Shown: positions 10,340-23,390, counted from the first letter of the stretch. The stretch is 64,000 nt of DNA from Petaurus breviceps papuanus (GCA_028583685.1 JAMXIF010001194.1:19863934-19927933), one strand, 5' to 3'. Notes: a model not told the origin generated them from the sequence alone. Program-made: numbers and translations.

Positions 10340-11235
10340 ACAATAAGCACTTATTAAGTACTTCCTGTATGCTACACACTGTGCCAAGCTGCCAATACAA
10401 ATATAAAAGGGAAATTATCAGGTTCTATTCCATTGCAAGTGATAACATATGAACATATCAGTACATACAAAACACAACCACAAAGTAACCTTGGATGGGA
10501 AGGCATTAGCAGCTGGAGGAGACCAAAAAAAAAAAATCCCACCATCCTCCATAAGATAAATCATAACCTAAGAAAGGAATGGGAGCTGAAGGAAGCCAGG
10601 TATTTCTAAAAGCAGAAGTATAAAGAGAAAATATTACAGACAGAGGGAGAACTGGTATAAAGTTTACTTGATGTTATATATGAGGAACAGCAGATGGGCC
10701 AGTATGTCTAGATCATACAGTATATGGAGACAGAGTGATGTGTAAAGAGTTATAAATGCCAGTCAGAGAAGGGCCATCTAAGGCTTAAATGAATTAATGG
10801 ATGTCAATGTATTTTGTAAAGCATAAGCCACTGTTCATGTCAGTTGATGCTTTAAAGATGATGAGGAGTGTGCGTTAATAGGAGTGAAGAGGGCTAGCTA
10901 CTTAAGTGAAGGAATAACCTGGGCAAAGGTTCAGAGAGGATTTCAAGTCTGAGATTGGGATAGCCAAGCAGGCTTTTGCCACTAGAATCTGAGCTCCACA
11001 AAGCCAGAGAAAAAATCTTATCTAAAATTTGAACCTCCCCCAGAACAAAGCACAATGCTTTGCATATAACAGGTGCCTAATAATTGTTTGTAAAATGGAT
11101 TTAACTGAGCACAGTCTGAACAGGACAAATAACAAATGAAGAAATTCAGGTGTTGAAGTGCATGAAGGCCAGGTGGGGGTTCTGGATTCCCTAGAACAGG
11201 TATTAAGGGGCATTGGAAGAAGTGTGCAGGTCAAT
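10340..11235 (-). mobile_element. L2 LINE 3' part, antisense
   Basis: Opens with the antisense tail CAATAAGCACTTATTAAGTA and CACTGTGCCAAG, then the antisense UTR and a GGGCATTGGAAGAA-like coding end. Degraded throughout. Confidence 0.65.
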
Positions 11236-11283
11236 GATCTACATATATCAAATGAAGCATTTTCTGCTTTGTTGAAAGAAGTC

Positions 11284-11441
11284 TGGGGCAGCTAGGTGGT
11301 GCAGTGAAATAGAGCACTGCCCTTGGAGTCAGAAGGACATGAGTTCAAATTCGGCCTCAGACACTTAACACTTATTAGCCATGTTACCTTGGACAAGTCA
11401 CTTAACCCCAATTGCCTTGCCCTCCCCCCTCCAAAAAAAAA
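11284..11441 (+). mobile_element. WSINE-type SINE
   Basis: TGGGGCAGCTAGGTGGTGCA head, CCCCCCTCCAAAAA tail, direct repeats AAAGAAGTC at 11275-11283 and 11442-11450. Confidence 0.92.
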
Positions 11442-11667
11442 AAAGAAGTCAGGGTCATAGAAAATATTCTCATTAATGCTGATGACACTATGTTAGGAAG
11501 CCTTTCTCTTCTAACCATCAAAGAAATGCTTTTGCAATTGGGAGGTTACTTACTGGTTGATTGTGGTTAAAGAAGAAGTACCTCTTAATTTCCAGTCCTT
11601 CATTTTTGTACTATGTATATCTTTTCTTTTGTTTTTTAAATGCGTTGCTTGTAAACAATATATTGTG

Positions 11668-11827
11668 TGGGGCTAGGTGGCATAGAGAATAGAGCACCAG
11701 CCCTGGAGTCAGGAGGACCTGAGTTCAAATCCAGCCTCAGACACTTGACACAATTACTAGCCATGTAACTTTGGGCAAGTCTCTTAACCCCAATTGCCCT
11801 TCAAAAAAAAAAAGGCAAAACAACAAC
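11668..11827 (+). mobile_element. WSINE-type SINE
   Basis: Short SINE with perfect 14-base direct repeats AACAATATATTGTG at 11654-11667 and 11828-11841. Confidence 0.92.
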
Positions 11828-11841
11828 AACAATATATTGTG

Positions 11842-12500
11842 GAGTTTTATATTCTTATCTATCATTCTTTTTCATTATATTAAATTTACATTTTAAATTA
11901 TAAGATTTATGTTTGCATCTTTCTCCATTCATTTATAAATTTTTTTTTTCAAAATTAGTATTTTCCCTCTTTGTAAACAAAGTGCTTTGTCTCTTCAGTT
12001 ATTTTAGTTTAATTTATTTGAAGGCGACTCCATTCCCACTGGCTCCTTTCCCTTTACTCTCAAGCTCATCCTACCCCTATTTGTTACTCTTCTCCCTAGT
12101 TATGGAGTTCTGCTCAACTCATTCCTTCTTATTCCTCCATTTTATCTATTTATGTTTTCCCTTCTTTTTCCCCTCTCAATTAGTCAATAAAATCTCCTTT
12201 TCAATCTTCCTCTTCAACTTGGTTTGTTAGTTTTTTAAATTTTTTTTCTGTGCTTTTTTCTAAGAAGAATTTCTTTCCTTATTCTCATTGTACCTCTTCC
12301 CTTTCTGTTTATTCTTGATCTTCGTCCATTTGTTCATGGCTCTTATACTTATTTAGTTCCTTTTTATTCCCTGTATTTCTCATGGAACAAAATCTCGTAA
12401 GGTAACTATTCTGTAATTGCTCTTCGAAAGAGGTTCTATGTCATTGTTTTGTGGCTCTTTACTTTTTTTCTGTTTTTGTAGCTGTATTTTTTCTGTTGTG
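11842..12500. other. Pyrimidine-rich, unassigned stretch
   Basis: Very T/C-rich on the plus strand, no recognisable exon. It could be an old antisense LINE segment (purine-rich L1 sequence would look like this), but no diagnostic motif was found. Confidence 0.3.
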
Positions 12501-12504
12501 CATC

Positions 12505-13480
12505 AGTCATAGAAAGTCAATTTATTCATGGCCTATTATGTGTCAGGAAATGTGCTAAGTTCTGGGGACACCAAGAAAGGCAAAAGACAATTCCTTCCCT
12601 CAAGGACCTCACAGTTAGCGGGAAGGTGGGGGGGGGGGAGACAACATGCAAACAATTACATACAGAAAAAAAGTGATATACAAGATAAATTGAAAATAGG
12701 CAACAGAGGGAAGGCATTAGAATTAAGGGGGATCAGGAAAGGTTTCCAAAAGCAGATAGAATTTTAGCTAAGAATTGAGGCAAGTAAGAGAATCCATTAG
12801 ACAAAGATCAGAAGGAAGAGCATCCCAGACATGGGGCAAAGCCAAAGAAAATGCTGAGTCTGAAGACAGTGTTTTGGTTGAAGAACAGCAAGGAGGCCCA
12901 GTATCACTGAATCAGAATATGAATGTGAGGGAAGAAAGGAATATAAGGCATAATGCGATTGAAAAGGTAGGGGGTACAGGTTATGAAGGGCTCTAAAGCC
13001 TAAATAGAAGATTTTTATGTTTGGTCCTAATGATAATAGGCAGTCACTGGAGTTTATAAAATTGGGGGGTGGAAAGTGACATAGTCAGACATACTATGCT
13101 TTAGATAGGTCGGTTTGACACCTGAGCATAGGATGGTATGGAATGGGGTCAGATTTGTGGCAGGCAGACCAACCATCAGAATTGAAATAGTCCAATCATG
13201 AGGTGATGACTGAACCAAAGTGGTGGCAACATCAGAGGAGAGAAAAGAGTGTATGTGAGAGATGTTACAAAGGCAAAATCAATAGGATTTGGCAGCAGAG
13301 TTAAGAATGACACCTAGGTTTTTAGCCTGGGTGACTGAAAAGATGGTGGTATCCTCAACAATAATAAAGAAGTTAGGAAGAAGGAAGGGTTTGGGGAAAA
13401 ATAGAATGAATTCCGTTTTGGACATGTTAAGTTTAAGATGTGGTGGTGATTTGGTACTCCTTGGAAAGGAAAACACTTCT
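12505..13480 (-). mobile_element. L2 LINE, antisense, tail through reverse-transcriptase region
   Basis: Starts with the antisense tail (CCTATTATGTGTCAGGAAAT). The minus strand at 13279-13476 translates to HLKLNMSKTEFILFFPKP and QAKNLGVILNSAAK, matching the L2 ORF2 segment after the RT core (compare HLKLNMSKTELIIFPPKP). One of the clearest L2 copies in the window. A run of G lies at 12626-12638. Confidence 0.8.
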
Positions 13481-14011
13481 GTTTACTATATCCTACCAAA
13501 AACAAAAACAAAAAAGGGATATTACTGTGAATTTCATGTCATTAAGTAGTGTATGGGGAGGATGTATCCTGTGAACAAACCCATTTAATCAAATGTGAAT
13601 GTGGGAAGAATCTGATTTTCTTAACCCAGGGAGCATCCTCTACCAACTCAGATCACACAACCATTCCATAACTTAATAGCTAAGTCCTAGGTAGTTGCTT
13701 AAGATCCGTGAAGGGTAAGTGATTTATCCAGGTTCATGGAGCTCATAGGTGGCAAAGGTCTCCCTAACTAAATCCAGGTCTCCCTAACTCTCAGCCCACC
13801 ATGTTATCCTAAGCTACCTCTATAATTATACACTTGAAAAACATGAAAATTGTTTGAACTCCAAGTAGATTGCTAAAATCTAGTCATTCTGGTGGTTTTT
13901 TGTGCTCCAAAAAATAGTGTTGGCAAATCAGTCTAGCCACAGCTTTGCCATACTCTCTGTAACATCCACAAAAGTGAGGTAAGCCACCACAGTATATTAG
14001 AAGCTCATGAC

Positions 14012-14186
14012 AGGGATGGCTAGGTGGCACAGGGAGTAAAGCGCTGGCCCTAGAGTCAGGAGGACCTGAGTTTGGTTCTGGCCTCAGACACTGAACACCC
14101 ACACAAAAATACTAGCCGTGTAACCTTGGGCAAGTTCCTTAACCCCAATTGCTCTCCAAAAGGCAAAAAAAAAAAAAAAAAAAAAA
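14012..14186 (+). mobile_element. WSINE-type SINE
   Basis: GGATGGCTAGGTGGCACAGG head and a long poly-A, with direct repeats AAGCTCATGAC at 14001-14011 and 14187-14197. Confidence 0.92.
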
Positions 14187-14189
14187 AAG

Positions 14190-14740
14190 CTCATGACAAC
14201 TTACTCACTGGTTCCCTCCCTCTGCCTTCTAATTTTCTCCATGTCTCATGTATCTTTTGGATATCATAACTTGTCTGCCATCTACTGACCTTTTGCAGAA
14301 ATGCATCCTCTCCAATTGTTTCCTATAACAAATCCCATTTTAGTGTCTTCTGTCCTCTTCTCTCTCTTTCCTGGGTGAAAGCTAGCAATTGCCTGCAAAA
14401 GTCGGTGGTTTATTGTTAATCATTTGAGGAGCCTGTTGGTACTTTGTAAACATTTTTATTTAATCCTGAGTGAACCATAAAAGTAGTATTTTTCTGGAAA
14501 AACTGGGATAGAAAAGCAGCTATTTAAAATGTTTTGATTACTGTGTGGTTTAGAAGGCTGGAATTTCTGACTGCTCTATATTTTTTCCTTAGTGTTTTCC
14601 TTTCTCATACCTCTCCTATTGGTAATCAAATTCTATAAGTCTTTGTTTTTTTTGCTAAAATGTCCCTTGTATGTCCCTTCCCTTCTATCCTGTCATCATG
14701 GCCTCATCAGTAATTTTAAAGGACTACAAGCTCAGTATAT
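14190..14740. other. Repeat-poor, unassigned stretch
   Basis: No repeat, exon or RNA gene recognised. AT-rich, with AATTGTTT and TTATTGTTAAT words. Nothing further can be said. Confidence 0.3.
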
Positions 14741-14845
14741 GGCAATAGTATAACCCTATGTAGAACCCAGAAAAGTTATTGTGATCATAGTCTGTGGAGT
14801 GTCTAGAATAAGCAAGAAATAAGCCTGTTGTTCTCTAATCTAGTC

Positions 14846-15125
14846 AGATGATATCCATAGTAATGTGTTCAGTTCTGGACATTACATTTTCAGATGGACA
14901 TTGGCAAACCAAAGTTTATGACTTAGGATGGTGAGGTGACTCAACCATGTCATATAAAGAACAGTTGAAAGAACTGGAGATATTTTAACCTGAAGATAAG
15001 TTATAGGGGAAATATGATAGCTTTCTTCAATATTTGATGGGTTGTCATGTGTTAGATGGAGTATAAGGACTAAATTTATTCTGCAAAATTCCAAAGATAA
15101 CAATTACAATAAGACATTTCAGCTC
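14846..15125 (+). mobile_element. CR1/L3 3' part
   Basis: TGTTCAGTTCTGGACATTAC, ATGTCATATAAAGAACAGTT, GAAAGAACTGGAGATATTTT and ATATGATAGCTTTCTTCAAT follow the sense order of the CR1/L3 3' end. Confidence 0.7.
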
Positions 15126-15141
15126 AATATAAGGAATAACT

Positions 15142-15420
15142 AATCAATCTGTGAATGAGCATTTATTAAGTACCTACTCTATGCTGGGTATTGTGTTTGG
15201 CACTGGGGATACAAAGACAAAAATGAAATAGTTCCTGCCCTCAAGGAGCTTACATTCTACTAGGGGGGTAGAGCCTATTCACAGATAAGTAAACACTGGA
15301 TACATGTAAAATAAATGCTCAATGATGGGAGGAAGGGAGTAGAACTAACAATTGGGAGAATCAGAAACAGTCTTTTGGAGGTAGCACTTAATTGGAACAA
15401 TTTGAATATAAAAATGATTG
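15142..15420 (-). mobile_element. L2 3' tail and UTR, antisense
   Basis: AGCATTTATTAAGTACCTAC, GGCACTGGGGATACAAAGAC and CTGCCCTCAAGGAGCTTACA are well preserved antisense L2 tail motifs. Confidence 0.8.
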
Positions 15421-15479
15421 CTTTGCAAAATTGAATTTCCCATTATGCTTCAAGATTCTGTAATTCTTGATATTTTATG

Positions 15480-15785
15480 CATAGGTTACTCCAACAGCCT
15501 CACAACTGGTTTTCTGATCTTTTCCTTCTAAACCATCCTGCACTTATGTGCCATTTACTATTTTTAAATATTGTTTTCTTATCATGTCATTCCTCTGTTT
15601 ATACCCTATGCTTTCAATGGCTCCCAGATGCCTATCACACCAAATGTAAATCCTTAGTTTCATATTCAGGGTCCCCAAAATCTATCTGATTTGTTGTCAC
15701 AAAATTCCTACCATATATAATCCATTATACTTTGCCCTGGATAATCATAAGGCCCATGGGCATGCCATGCTTATTCCCACTTTCA
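15480..15785 (+). mobile_element. L2 LINE, C-terminal coding part
   Basis: CTCCAACAGCCTCACAACTG, ATGTCATTCCTCTGTTTATA and TTTCAATGGCTCCCAGATGC match the L2 ORF2 C-terminal region. Confidence 0.6.
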
Positions 15786-15804
15786 TGCCTGCAATCCTGT
15801 CATT

Positions 15805-15965
15805 ACCTTCAACAAGCATTTATTAAGTGCCTATTATGTGCCAGATATTATGTGAGGCACAGAAAATCCCCCAAAAAAATGAAACAGCCTCTACCATGAT
15901 ATTTACATTCCAGTGGTAAAGAGGAGCAGCAAAAATGGTAGAGGGGAAGTAAGTAGTACAGTCCA
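15805..15965 (-). mobile_element. L2 3' tail, antisense
   Basis: TTCAACAAGCATTTATTAAG, TGCCTATTATGTGCCAGATA: antisense L2 terminal tail. Confidence 0.75.
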
Positions 15966-16569
15966 GCTCTCCCCACAACTACTTCAACATACATCTAAGG
16001 ACACCAGACTAGGAAATGATTGGGAAGTTTAAGGAGAAATCACAGTGGATCATTTTTTCAGTCCACTTCCATGAATTCATGACCAGGGTAGGAATAATGG
16101 AACAAGAGTGGGCTGACAGCTCTGTTGCCCTGACTCTAGACACTCTGATCAGGAGAGGACCAGCAGCTTTTTTGCTTTCATCCCAGAGCCAGATCTTTTA
16201 TTCAGGCCCTATTCAAGCATAAACCAGGGATATGCCAATGGCTTTGTCCCTCTGACCCTGTAGAGTCTTCTAGCTAGTTTATGGGACTGGAGTTAACAAT
16301 TGTCTACTGATGCTCCATCCAAGGGCAAGTTCACAGTTGTATTTCCCAGACTCAAACTGGAATCTGGAGGCTAGAAAGTCCAAATGATTAGTGATCAGAA
16401 CGTGCTCATAATGCACTAAAAATTAACAACTCCCTGACCTGAGTCACCAGAGTCATATAAGACACCAACATTTTCTACAGAAACATACCTAACACAAAGT
16501 CTCAATTTAAGAAATAAAGATAGAAAAATGGGTAATTATTACAAATAATTCCACAATAGTGCGTGTGAT

Positions 16570-19212
16570 ACCATGAGTAACTGACACAAATTCAGAAGAG
16601 GAGAATAACTCCAAATACATATAAGCAAACTCTCAAAGAAAAACATAGCTTGGTTATAATGTCAGCTAGAATTCCTAGAATAAATAAAACAGGCTTTTAA
16701 AAAAAGTTAAAATTATATTAAAAACAAAATGACAGCTCTAGAGAAAATGATTTTTTTTAATATGGGGGCTCTGGAGGAAAGACTTAGAATGAGAATGAAC
16801 AGTTTAACACAAAGATTTATATAACCTTATCCAAATAACAGACTCCTTGAACAATAAAATTGACCAAACAGAAATTAATGACTTCATGAGATAAAAAGAA
16901 ATATTAAAAACAAAGTTAAAAGATTGGAAAAATAGGAAAAACATAAAGTCTCTCCTATAAAAAATAACTGACCTAGAATGGAACAAGAAGAGTTTAAGAA
17001 TCATCGGACTATCTGAAAGCCATGGACAAAAAAAAAATAACCTAGATATCCTGTTTTAGGCAATCATTTCAGAAAACTCCCAAGATATCTTAGAACCAAA
17101 GGAAGAATCCACCAGTAACATCCAGATCAAACCCAAAGTGAAAACTACCAGAAACTTTATAGCCCAAGTCCAGAGCTTTCAGGTCAAAGAAAGAGTTCAA
17201 GTACAAGAGAAACCATAATGAGAATCACATAAGATTTACTAACTTCCACTACAAAGAAGCTGAAAGTATAGAATCTGATATTTGACAAAAGAAAAGGCAT
17301 AGGCTTACAAGCAAAGAAAACTTACTCAGAAAAACTGAAGATTCTACATAGGGAAAATGAATCTTAAAATAGAACACTTCTGAGCATTCCTTATGAAAAT
17401 ATCAGAACTGAGTAGGAATTTAGAAATATGTCGAGTCAAAGGAAACATAAAAAAGGAAAATACAAGTAATTTGAGGGAACTTTGTAAGGATGAAATGTTT
17501 GCATTCTAGTTAGAAGGGTATGTCACATGGCCCCATAAAAGTCTAATATCATCAGGGGTCATGGAGGAAGTTAAATGATGAAGAATATCTAGGAGTGATT
17601 TTTATTGTATTTTGATGATATTAAAAGAATAAAGGGAGGGAGAAAAGAATATACCAGTGAATAAAGGGGAAATATGAATGGGAGAATTTAATGATAGATT
17701 ATGTACAGGGTTTAAAAGGGAACAAAAGAGAAAGAGATGGTAATAACCTGTGGTTGGAGTCTGAGTGAGGGGAAGAAAAGGGAAGCAGGAGAAAGAAAGC
17801 AAAATTCATCAAGCATAGAAGTCTATTGTTAAGTAAACTATTTTGCCTTCATTGCTCACTTTTTCTTGTAATTAAGCAACAGAGAACAAAGAAAAAAATA
17901 AGAACATTATAGTATGTAATTTTATACAAAATATAAGAATAGCAGAGAGGGAAATATGCAATCAGTAATCATAACTGTGAATATAAATAAGATGAACTCC
18001 CCCTACAAAATGTAATGTGGTAGAGTGTATTAGAAAGTAGAATCTAACAATACATTATTTTCAAGGGACATAATTGAAATGTAACAATGCAAGGGGAGGC
18101 CAGGTGGCTCAGTGAGTAAGAGCACCGGCTCCAGTGTCGGGATGACCTGGATCAAATCCAGGCTCAGATACTCAGCACCACACCCAGAAATAACTGGCGG
18201 TGTAACCTTGAGCAAGTTACTAAACCCCGATTGCTTTAAAAAAAAAAAAAAAGAAATATAACAATGCACACAGTTAAAATAATGGGCTGGGACAATATCT
18301 GCTATGATTCAACTAAATTTAGAAAAGCAGGGATGGTGATCATGGTTTTATATATGGCAACAGTAAAAAATAGACTTCATTAAAAGGGATAAAGAGGGAA
18401 ACTACATTTTGCTGAAAACTATCATAGACAATTAATACCACTACTTAACATATATGCATCAAGAGATAGAGCATTTATATACTTAAAAGAAACTCAAAAC
18501 AGAGAGGAATAGACACTAAAACTATGCTAAGGGGAGACCACAAAATATCTCTTTCAGAGGCAGACAAATCTAACAATATGAAAGAAAGAAAGTAAGGGAA
18601 TGATGGAAAAAGAAAGAAAGGAGGGAGGGAGAGAAGAAAGGAGGAAAGAAGTTATAAAACTGAATAGAATTTTAGAAAAAGTAGATATAATAGATCTCTG
18701 CTGATTGATGAATGAAAGTAGAAAGAATTGTACATATATCTTAGTTGCACAGCACATTACAAAAATTAACCATATATTTAAAAAATAACCTCAAAAACAA
18801 ATGCATAACAGCAGAAATATTAAACACATCTTTTACTGACTACAATGAGAAAAAATAAATGCAACAAAAGGCCACTGAAGAAAGAATTCAAAACTTATAA
18901 AAGACTAAGTAATCTATTGGTCAAGAACAAATTATAGACACAACAGATAATTTTATTAAATATTATGACAATAATGAGACAACACCCTAAAGTTGGTGGG
19001 ATTCAATCAAAATAGTATAGACTATCTAGATCTCTAAATTTTTTCATTAGCAAAATATAGAAAGAATAGAGCAATGAATTTCACATGCAACATAAAAAAA
19101 AACATTAAACACCAAAATAAAAATTCTGAAAATCATATATTAACAAAATTGAAAGTTAAAAAACTATTTAATATATAAAAATGGGAGCTGGATTTCTTTT
19201 ACAAAATAAGAG
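16570..19212 (+). mobile_element. L1 LINE 5' half: ORF1 and ORF2 endonuclease region
   Basis: Degraded L1. 16570-17450 resembles marsupial L1 ORF1 (ATCATCGGACTATCTGAAAG, CAGATCAAACCCAAAG). An inter-ORF purine-rich part follows. About 17950-19000 is the ORF2 endonuclease region (ATAAGATGAACTCCCCCTAC near its start; AACATATATGCATCAAG; GGGGAGACCACAAAATATC). It stops between the endonuclease and RT regions near 19212. 15966-16570 may be its 5' UTR. A SINE interrupts it at 18092-18253. Confidence 0.65.
18092..18253 (+). mobile_element. Divergent SINE subfamily, copy 1
   Basis: Distinct from the WSINE copies: GAGGCCAGGTGGCTCAGTGA, GTGTCGGGATGACCTGG, CACCACACCCAGAAAT and CCTTGAGCAAGTTACT. Direct repeats AAATGTAACAATGCA / AAATATAACAATGCA at 18077-18091 and 18254-18268 (one mismatch). 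Confidence 0.88.
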
Positions 19213-19274
19213 AATATTCTCTTGGAGGAAAAATATGTGAGCCGATCTAAATGTAAGAAGGGCCATCCCATGGA

Positions 19275-20012
19275 GGATACTCAGAGTTGCACTTGCAGGC
19301 CCTCATTACCTCATGCCTTGATTATTGCAATAGCCTGCTGGTGGGTCTGCCTGCCCCAAGTTTCTCCTGATGCCAGTCTATCCTCTATTCAGCCACTAAA
19401 AGTGTTTTTTCCGAAAATGCACACTTACACACTCCCTACTCAATGAACTCCAGTGGCTCCATGATGCCTACAGACACAAATTACAAAATGCTTCATTTGG
19501 TATTTAAAACCCTGTATAAGACATAACCCTTTACCTTTCCAGTCTTTTTACACCTTACTCCCCAATACATATTTTTCAACCCAGTCACACTGGTCTCCTG
19601 GCTACTCCACAAATAAAACACACCATCTCTTAGCTCTGGGCATTCTGTCTGACTGTCCCCAAGCCTGGAAGGCTTCACCTCTTCTGCTCCAAACTACTGA
19701 CCTCTCTGGCTTCCTTTAACTTACAGTTAAAATTCTAAAAAAAAAGTCTTACCCAACTCCTGTTCATTCTAGTGACTTTCCTCTGCTAATTATTTCCTAC
19801 ATATCAGAAACACACATATATGTGTATGATATATATATATATATATAGTTTGTTTTTATATATTTGTTTGTATGTTGCTGCTGTCATTAGATTGTAAGTT
19901 CCTTGAGAGCAGGGACAATCCTTTGCCTCTTTTTGTATCCTCAGCACTTAGAATAGTGCCTGACACATAGTAGGCATTTACTAAATGTTTATTGATTGGT
20001 TGGTTGTTTCTA
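19275..20012 (+). mobile_element. L2 LINE, C-terminal coding part to 3' tail
   Basis: GATTATTGCAATAGCCTGCT, GGTGGGTCTGCCTGCCCCAA, AGTCTTTTTACACCTTACTC, then the UTR TTAGATTGTAAGTTCCTTGA and tail GCCTGACACATAGTAGGCAT. A (TA)n run lies at 19827-19848. Confidence 0.85.
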
Positions 20013-20054
20013 ATTGACTGTAGGGGAGCTCTGAGGATTTAGACATGTAGTATG

Positions 20055-21030
20055 ATGTATCAAACCTTGAGTGGTCTCTTGATCCTCCCATGTAAGGCCT
20101 ACACTCCAGAAAAGTCACTTTAGAAGGTTAATGAAGGATGGATGGGAATGAGGAAACACATGAGGCAGGAAGACCAACCAGAAAACTATTGAAATAATCC
20201 AGGCATGAAGTCATGAATGCATGCACCAGAGTGACAGCTGTGTAAGTGGAGAGAACAGGACATATTCAAGGATATTGTGAAGGGCGAAACTACAGGACTT
20301 GGCAACACAGTGGGTTCAGTATAAGTGAGAAATCAAGCATGACAAAGAAGTTGCATGTCTAAGTGACTAGAAGAATAGTGGTGACCTTGACAAAAATAGA
20401 AAAGTTTAGAAGAGAGGATGATGAGATCCATCCTGTTTTAGACATGTTGAATTTGAGGTATCTATGGGATATCCTATTTGAGATGTTTAAGAAACATCTG
20501 GAGAGAGACTAGGGCTGGATATATAGATGAAGGTGTAGGTGTAGGTGTAGATATAGATATAGATATAGATGTAGATGTAGATGTAGATGTAGATGTGTGT
20601 GTCAGAAGCCAGATTGCAAAGGTTTTTAATTGAGTGAGGGATTAAAGGTACTGAGTATAAATGACTTTCTCATAGAGTTTAGCCATGAAGGAGAGGAGCT
20701 ATATTGAACAATAGTTAACAGGGATGGTCTAGTGGAATAAGTGGGTTTTTTTTTAAAGTATGGGGTCGACATGGGCAATTGGAAAGCAACTAGTATACAG
20801 GGAGAGCAGGTGAAACAGGTGAAGATGAATAAGATTGAAGATGAATGGAGAAGATGGGATGAAATGAGATCAAAGGAGAGTGTAGAGGGGTTAGCTTTGA
20901 CACGAAGGGCCCCCTTTTCATTTGAGACAAAAATAAAGGAGAAAATAGTGGGGGAAGAATAGAGTGACATGAAATGAAGCATGAGAGAAGAGGGAGCTCT
21001 TAGCAAATGGCATAATTTTTTTTTCAATTA
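20055..21030 (-). mobile_element. L2 LINE, coding part, antisense
   Basis: Antisense of L2 ORF2 from its C-terminal region to the segment upstream of the RT. The minus strand near 20980-20640 reads NPSTLSFDLISSHLL and LVAFQLPMSTPYFKKKPT, like L2 (DPIPSHLL; FPTAYKHAHVSPILKKPS). May continue, more diverged, to about 21500. Confidence 0.75.
20530..20602 (+). repeat. Hexanucleotide array (TAGRTR)n
   Basis: About twelve units in three blocks: TAGGTG, then TAGATA, then TAGATG. It sits inside the antisense L2. Confidence 0.9.
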
Positions 21031-23390
21031 AGTAGGAGTCCAGGTCCTCAACTGAAAGAATGGTGGGGGGGTGGGGGAGGGGAGAAGGAGCAAAATGGCA
21101 GGATCAGGTAAAGTATGAAAAAGTTTAGAAAAGATAATGGTGAGTTGAGTAGCTAATAAATGGGGGTGGGGAATACAAAATTATTTCTTTCCTTTAGTGA
21201 GCGCCCAGTTGAGATTGTCACAGATTTGTAGCGGACCAAATCAGCCTGGTTTCCCGATTTTCTCCACCTCCATTATTGGTGATAGGACAAGGAAACAAGG
21301 GACTCAAGTGTAGAGAATTTTATAGAGTTGAAGTGATTCACCAAAGGATCAAGATAAGGAAGTCTGGAAAATATAGCCAGTGTAGGAATGATGAACTGGC
21401 TGTAAGAGCTGGAGAGATTGGAAATTTATGCTAAGGGCAAAGTTTTAGAGATGGTAAAGAACTGCACTGGTAAAAGGAGTTGCTTTACCAAGGAGTTCTT
21501 TATATTGGTCAAATTATAGGTTTAGTACAGCACTTTGTTCTAGGAATTGGGTAACCTGTATCATCATGAGTTCCCTGGAATTTTGGTTGGTTGTTTTGAT
21601 TATCAGAATTCCTAAGTCTTTCAAAGTTTATTGTCTTTACTATAGTTATTTATATAAATTGTTTTCCTTTCTTTTCCCCCTCACTCTGCATCCATTCATA
21701 CAAATCTTCCCAGGTTTCTCTGAAACCATCCCCCTCATTATCTCTTATAGCACTATAGTATTCCATCCCATTTATATACCAAAGTTTGTCCAACCATTCT
21801 CCAGTTGATAAGGACCCCCTTAATTTCCAGATAATTGCCACCCACCACAAAAAGGAACTATAATTATTTTTGTACATATAGGTCCTTCTCTTTGATCTCT
21901 TTAGGAGTATAGACATAGGAGTGATAACAGTGGGTCAAAGCATATATATGCATAGTTTAGTAGCTTTTGGGGCACGGTTTCAAATTGCTTTCCAAAATAT
22001 CTGGATTATTTCACAGCTCCACTAACAGTGTATTAATGTACCCATTTTCTTGCATTACTTCCAGCATTTATCATTTTTCTTTGTTGTCAACATTTCCAAT
22101 CTGAAGTATATAAAATAAAACCTCAAAGTAGCTTTTATCTATATTTCTCTAATTATTAACAATTTAGAGTATTTTTCCACGTGACTATTGATAGCTTAGA
22201 TTTTATCCTCTGAAAAATACATGTTAATATGTTTTGATCATTTTTTTAAATTGAGGAATGGCTCTTATTCTTATAAATTTTAATCCATTTCCTATATATC
22301 TTAGAAATGAGACCTTTATTAGGGAAAATTGCCTCAGAGATTTCCCACCATTTATCTGCTTCTCTTCTAATTTTAGCTGTGCTAGTTTTGTGTAAAAACT
22401 TTAAATTTTTTATGTAATGAAAATTGTCCATTTTATATTCTGTGACACTTTGTATTTCATGTTTGATCATGAATTCTTCCCCTATCCATACATCTGACAG
22501 ATAAATTCCTTCCTTGTTCCTCTAATTTGTGTATGATATCATGTTTTATGTCTAAGTTATGCACCCATTTGGAGTTTATCTTGTTATAGAGTATACGATG
22601 TTGGTCTATGACTAGTTTATGCCAGGCTTCTTTCCAGTTTTCCCAAGAGTTTTCATTAAATAGTAAATTCTTGCTGTAATAGCTGGGATCTTTTATTTTA
22701 TCAAATACTAAGTTACTGTACTCATTTGCTTCTGTATATTGTGTACCTAACCTGATCAATATATTTCTTAACCAGCCCCAAATTGTTTTTATCATTATTG
22801 TTTCAAAGTATAGTGTGAGATCTACTGCTAGGCCCCCTCCTTTTCTACTTTATTCATTAATTCCCTTGAGATTCTTGACCTTTTGTTCCTCCAGATGAAT
22901 TTTGTTATTATTTCTAGTTCTACAAAGTAATCCTTTATCTTGTCTTATTGAAGTCATCCTTTATCTTGTTTTACTGCTATAACTAACATTTTTAGCACTT
23001 TATTGAATTGTAACAGTGATAATAGACATCTTTATTTTACCTCTTATCTTATTGGAAAGGTCTATAGTTTATTCCCATTACAGAAAATCTGGCTCATGTT
23101 TTTAGATAGATAGTACTTATCTATCTAAAAGGAAAGACCAATTTGTTCCTATGCTTTCTAATGTTGTTGGGGTCTTTTAAACAAGAATGGATTTGGATTT
23201 TGCCAAAACCAGTATCTAGAACTATTGATATAATCATACGATTTTGTTTTTCTTGTTATTAATATGACTAATTATATGTCTAGTCTTCCTTATATTGAAC
23301 CAGCTTGCATATCCTGATCATAGTATATAATCTTTGTGATATGTTGCTGTAGTCTCCTTGCTGATAATTTATTTAAAATTTTTTGCATTG

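Noticed and set aside
20626-21027. 133-residue minus-strand open frame
   Set aside because: It is L2 ORF2 sequence upstream of the RT, in a degraded copy, not a host gene.
22246-22795. Minus-strand open frames of 74 and 112 residues
   Set aside because: They match the C-terminal part of L1 ORF2 in an antisense L1 copy.
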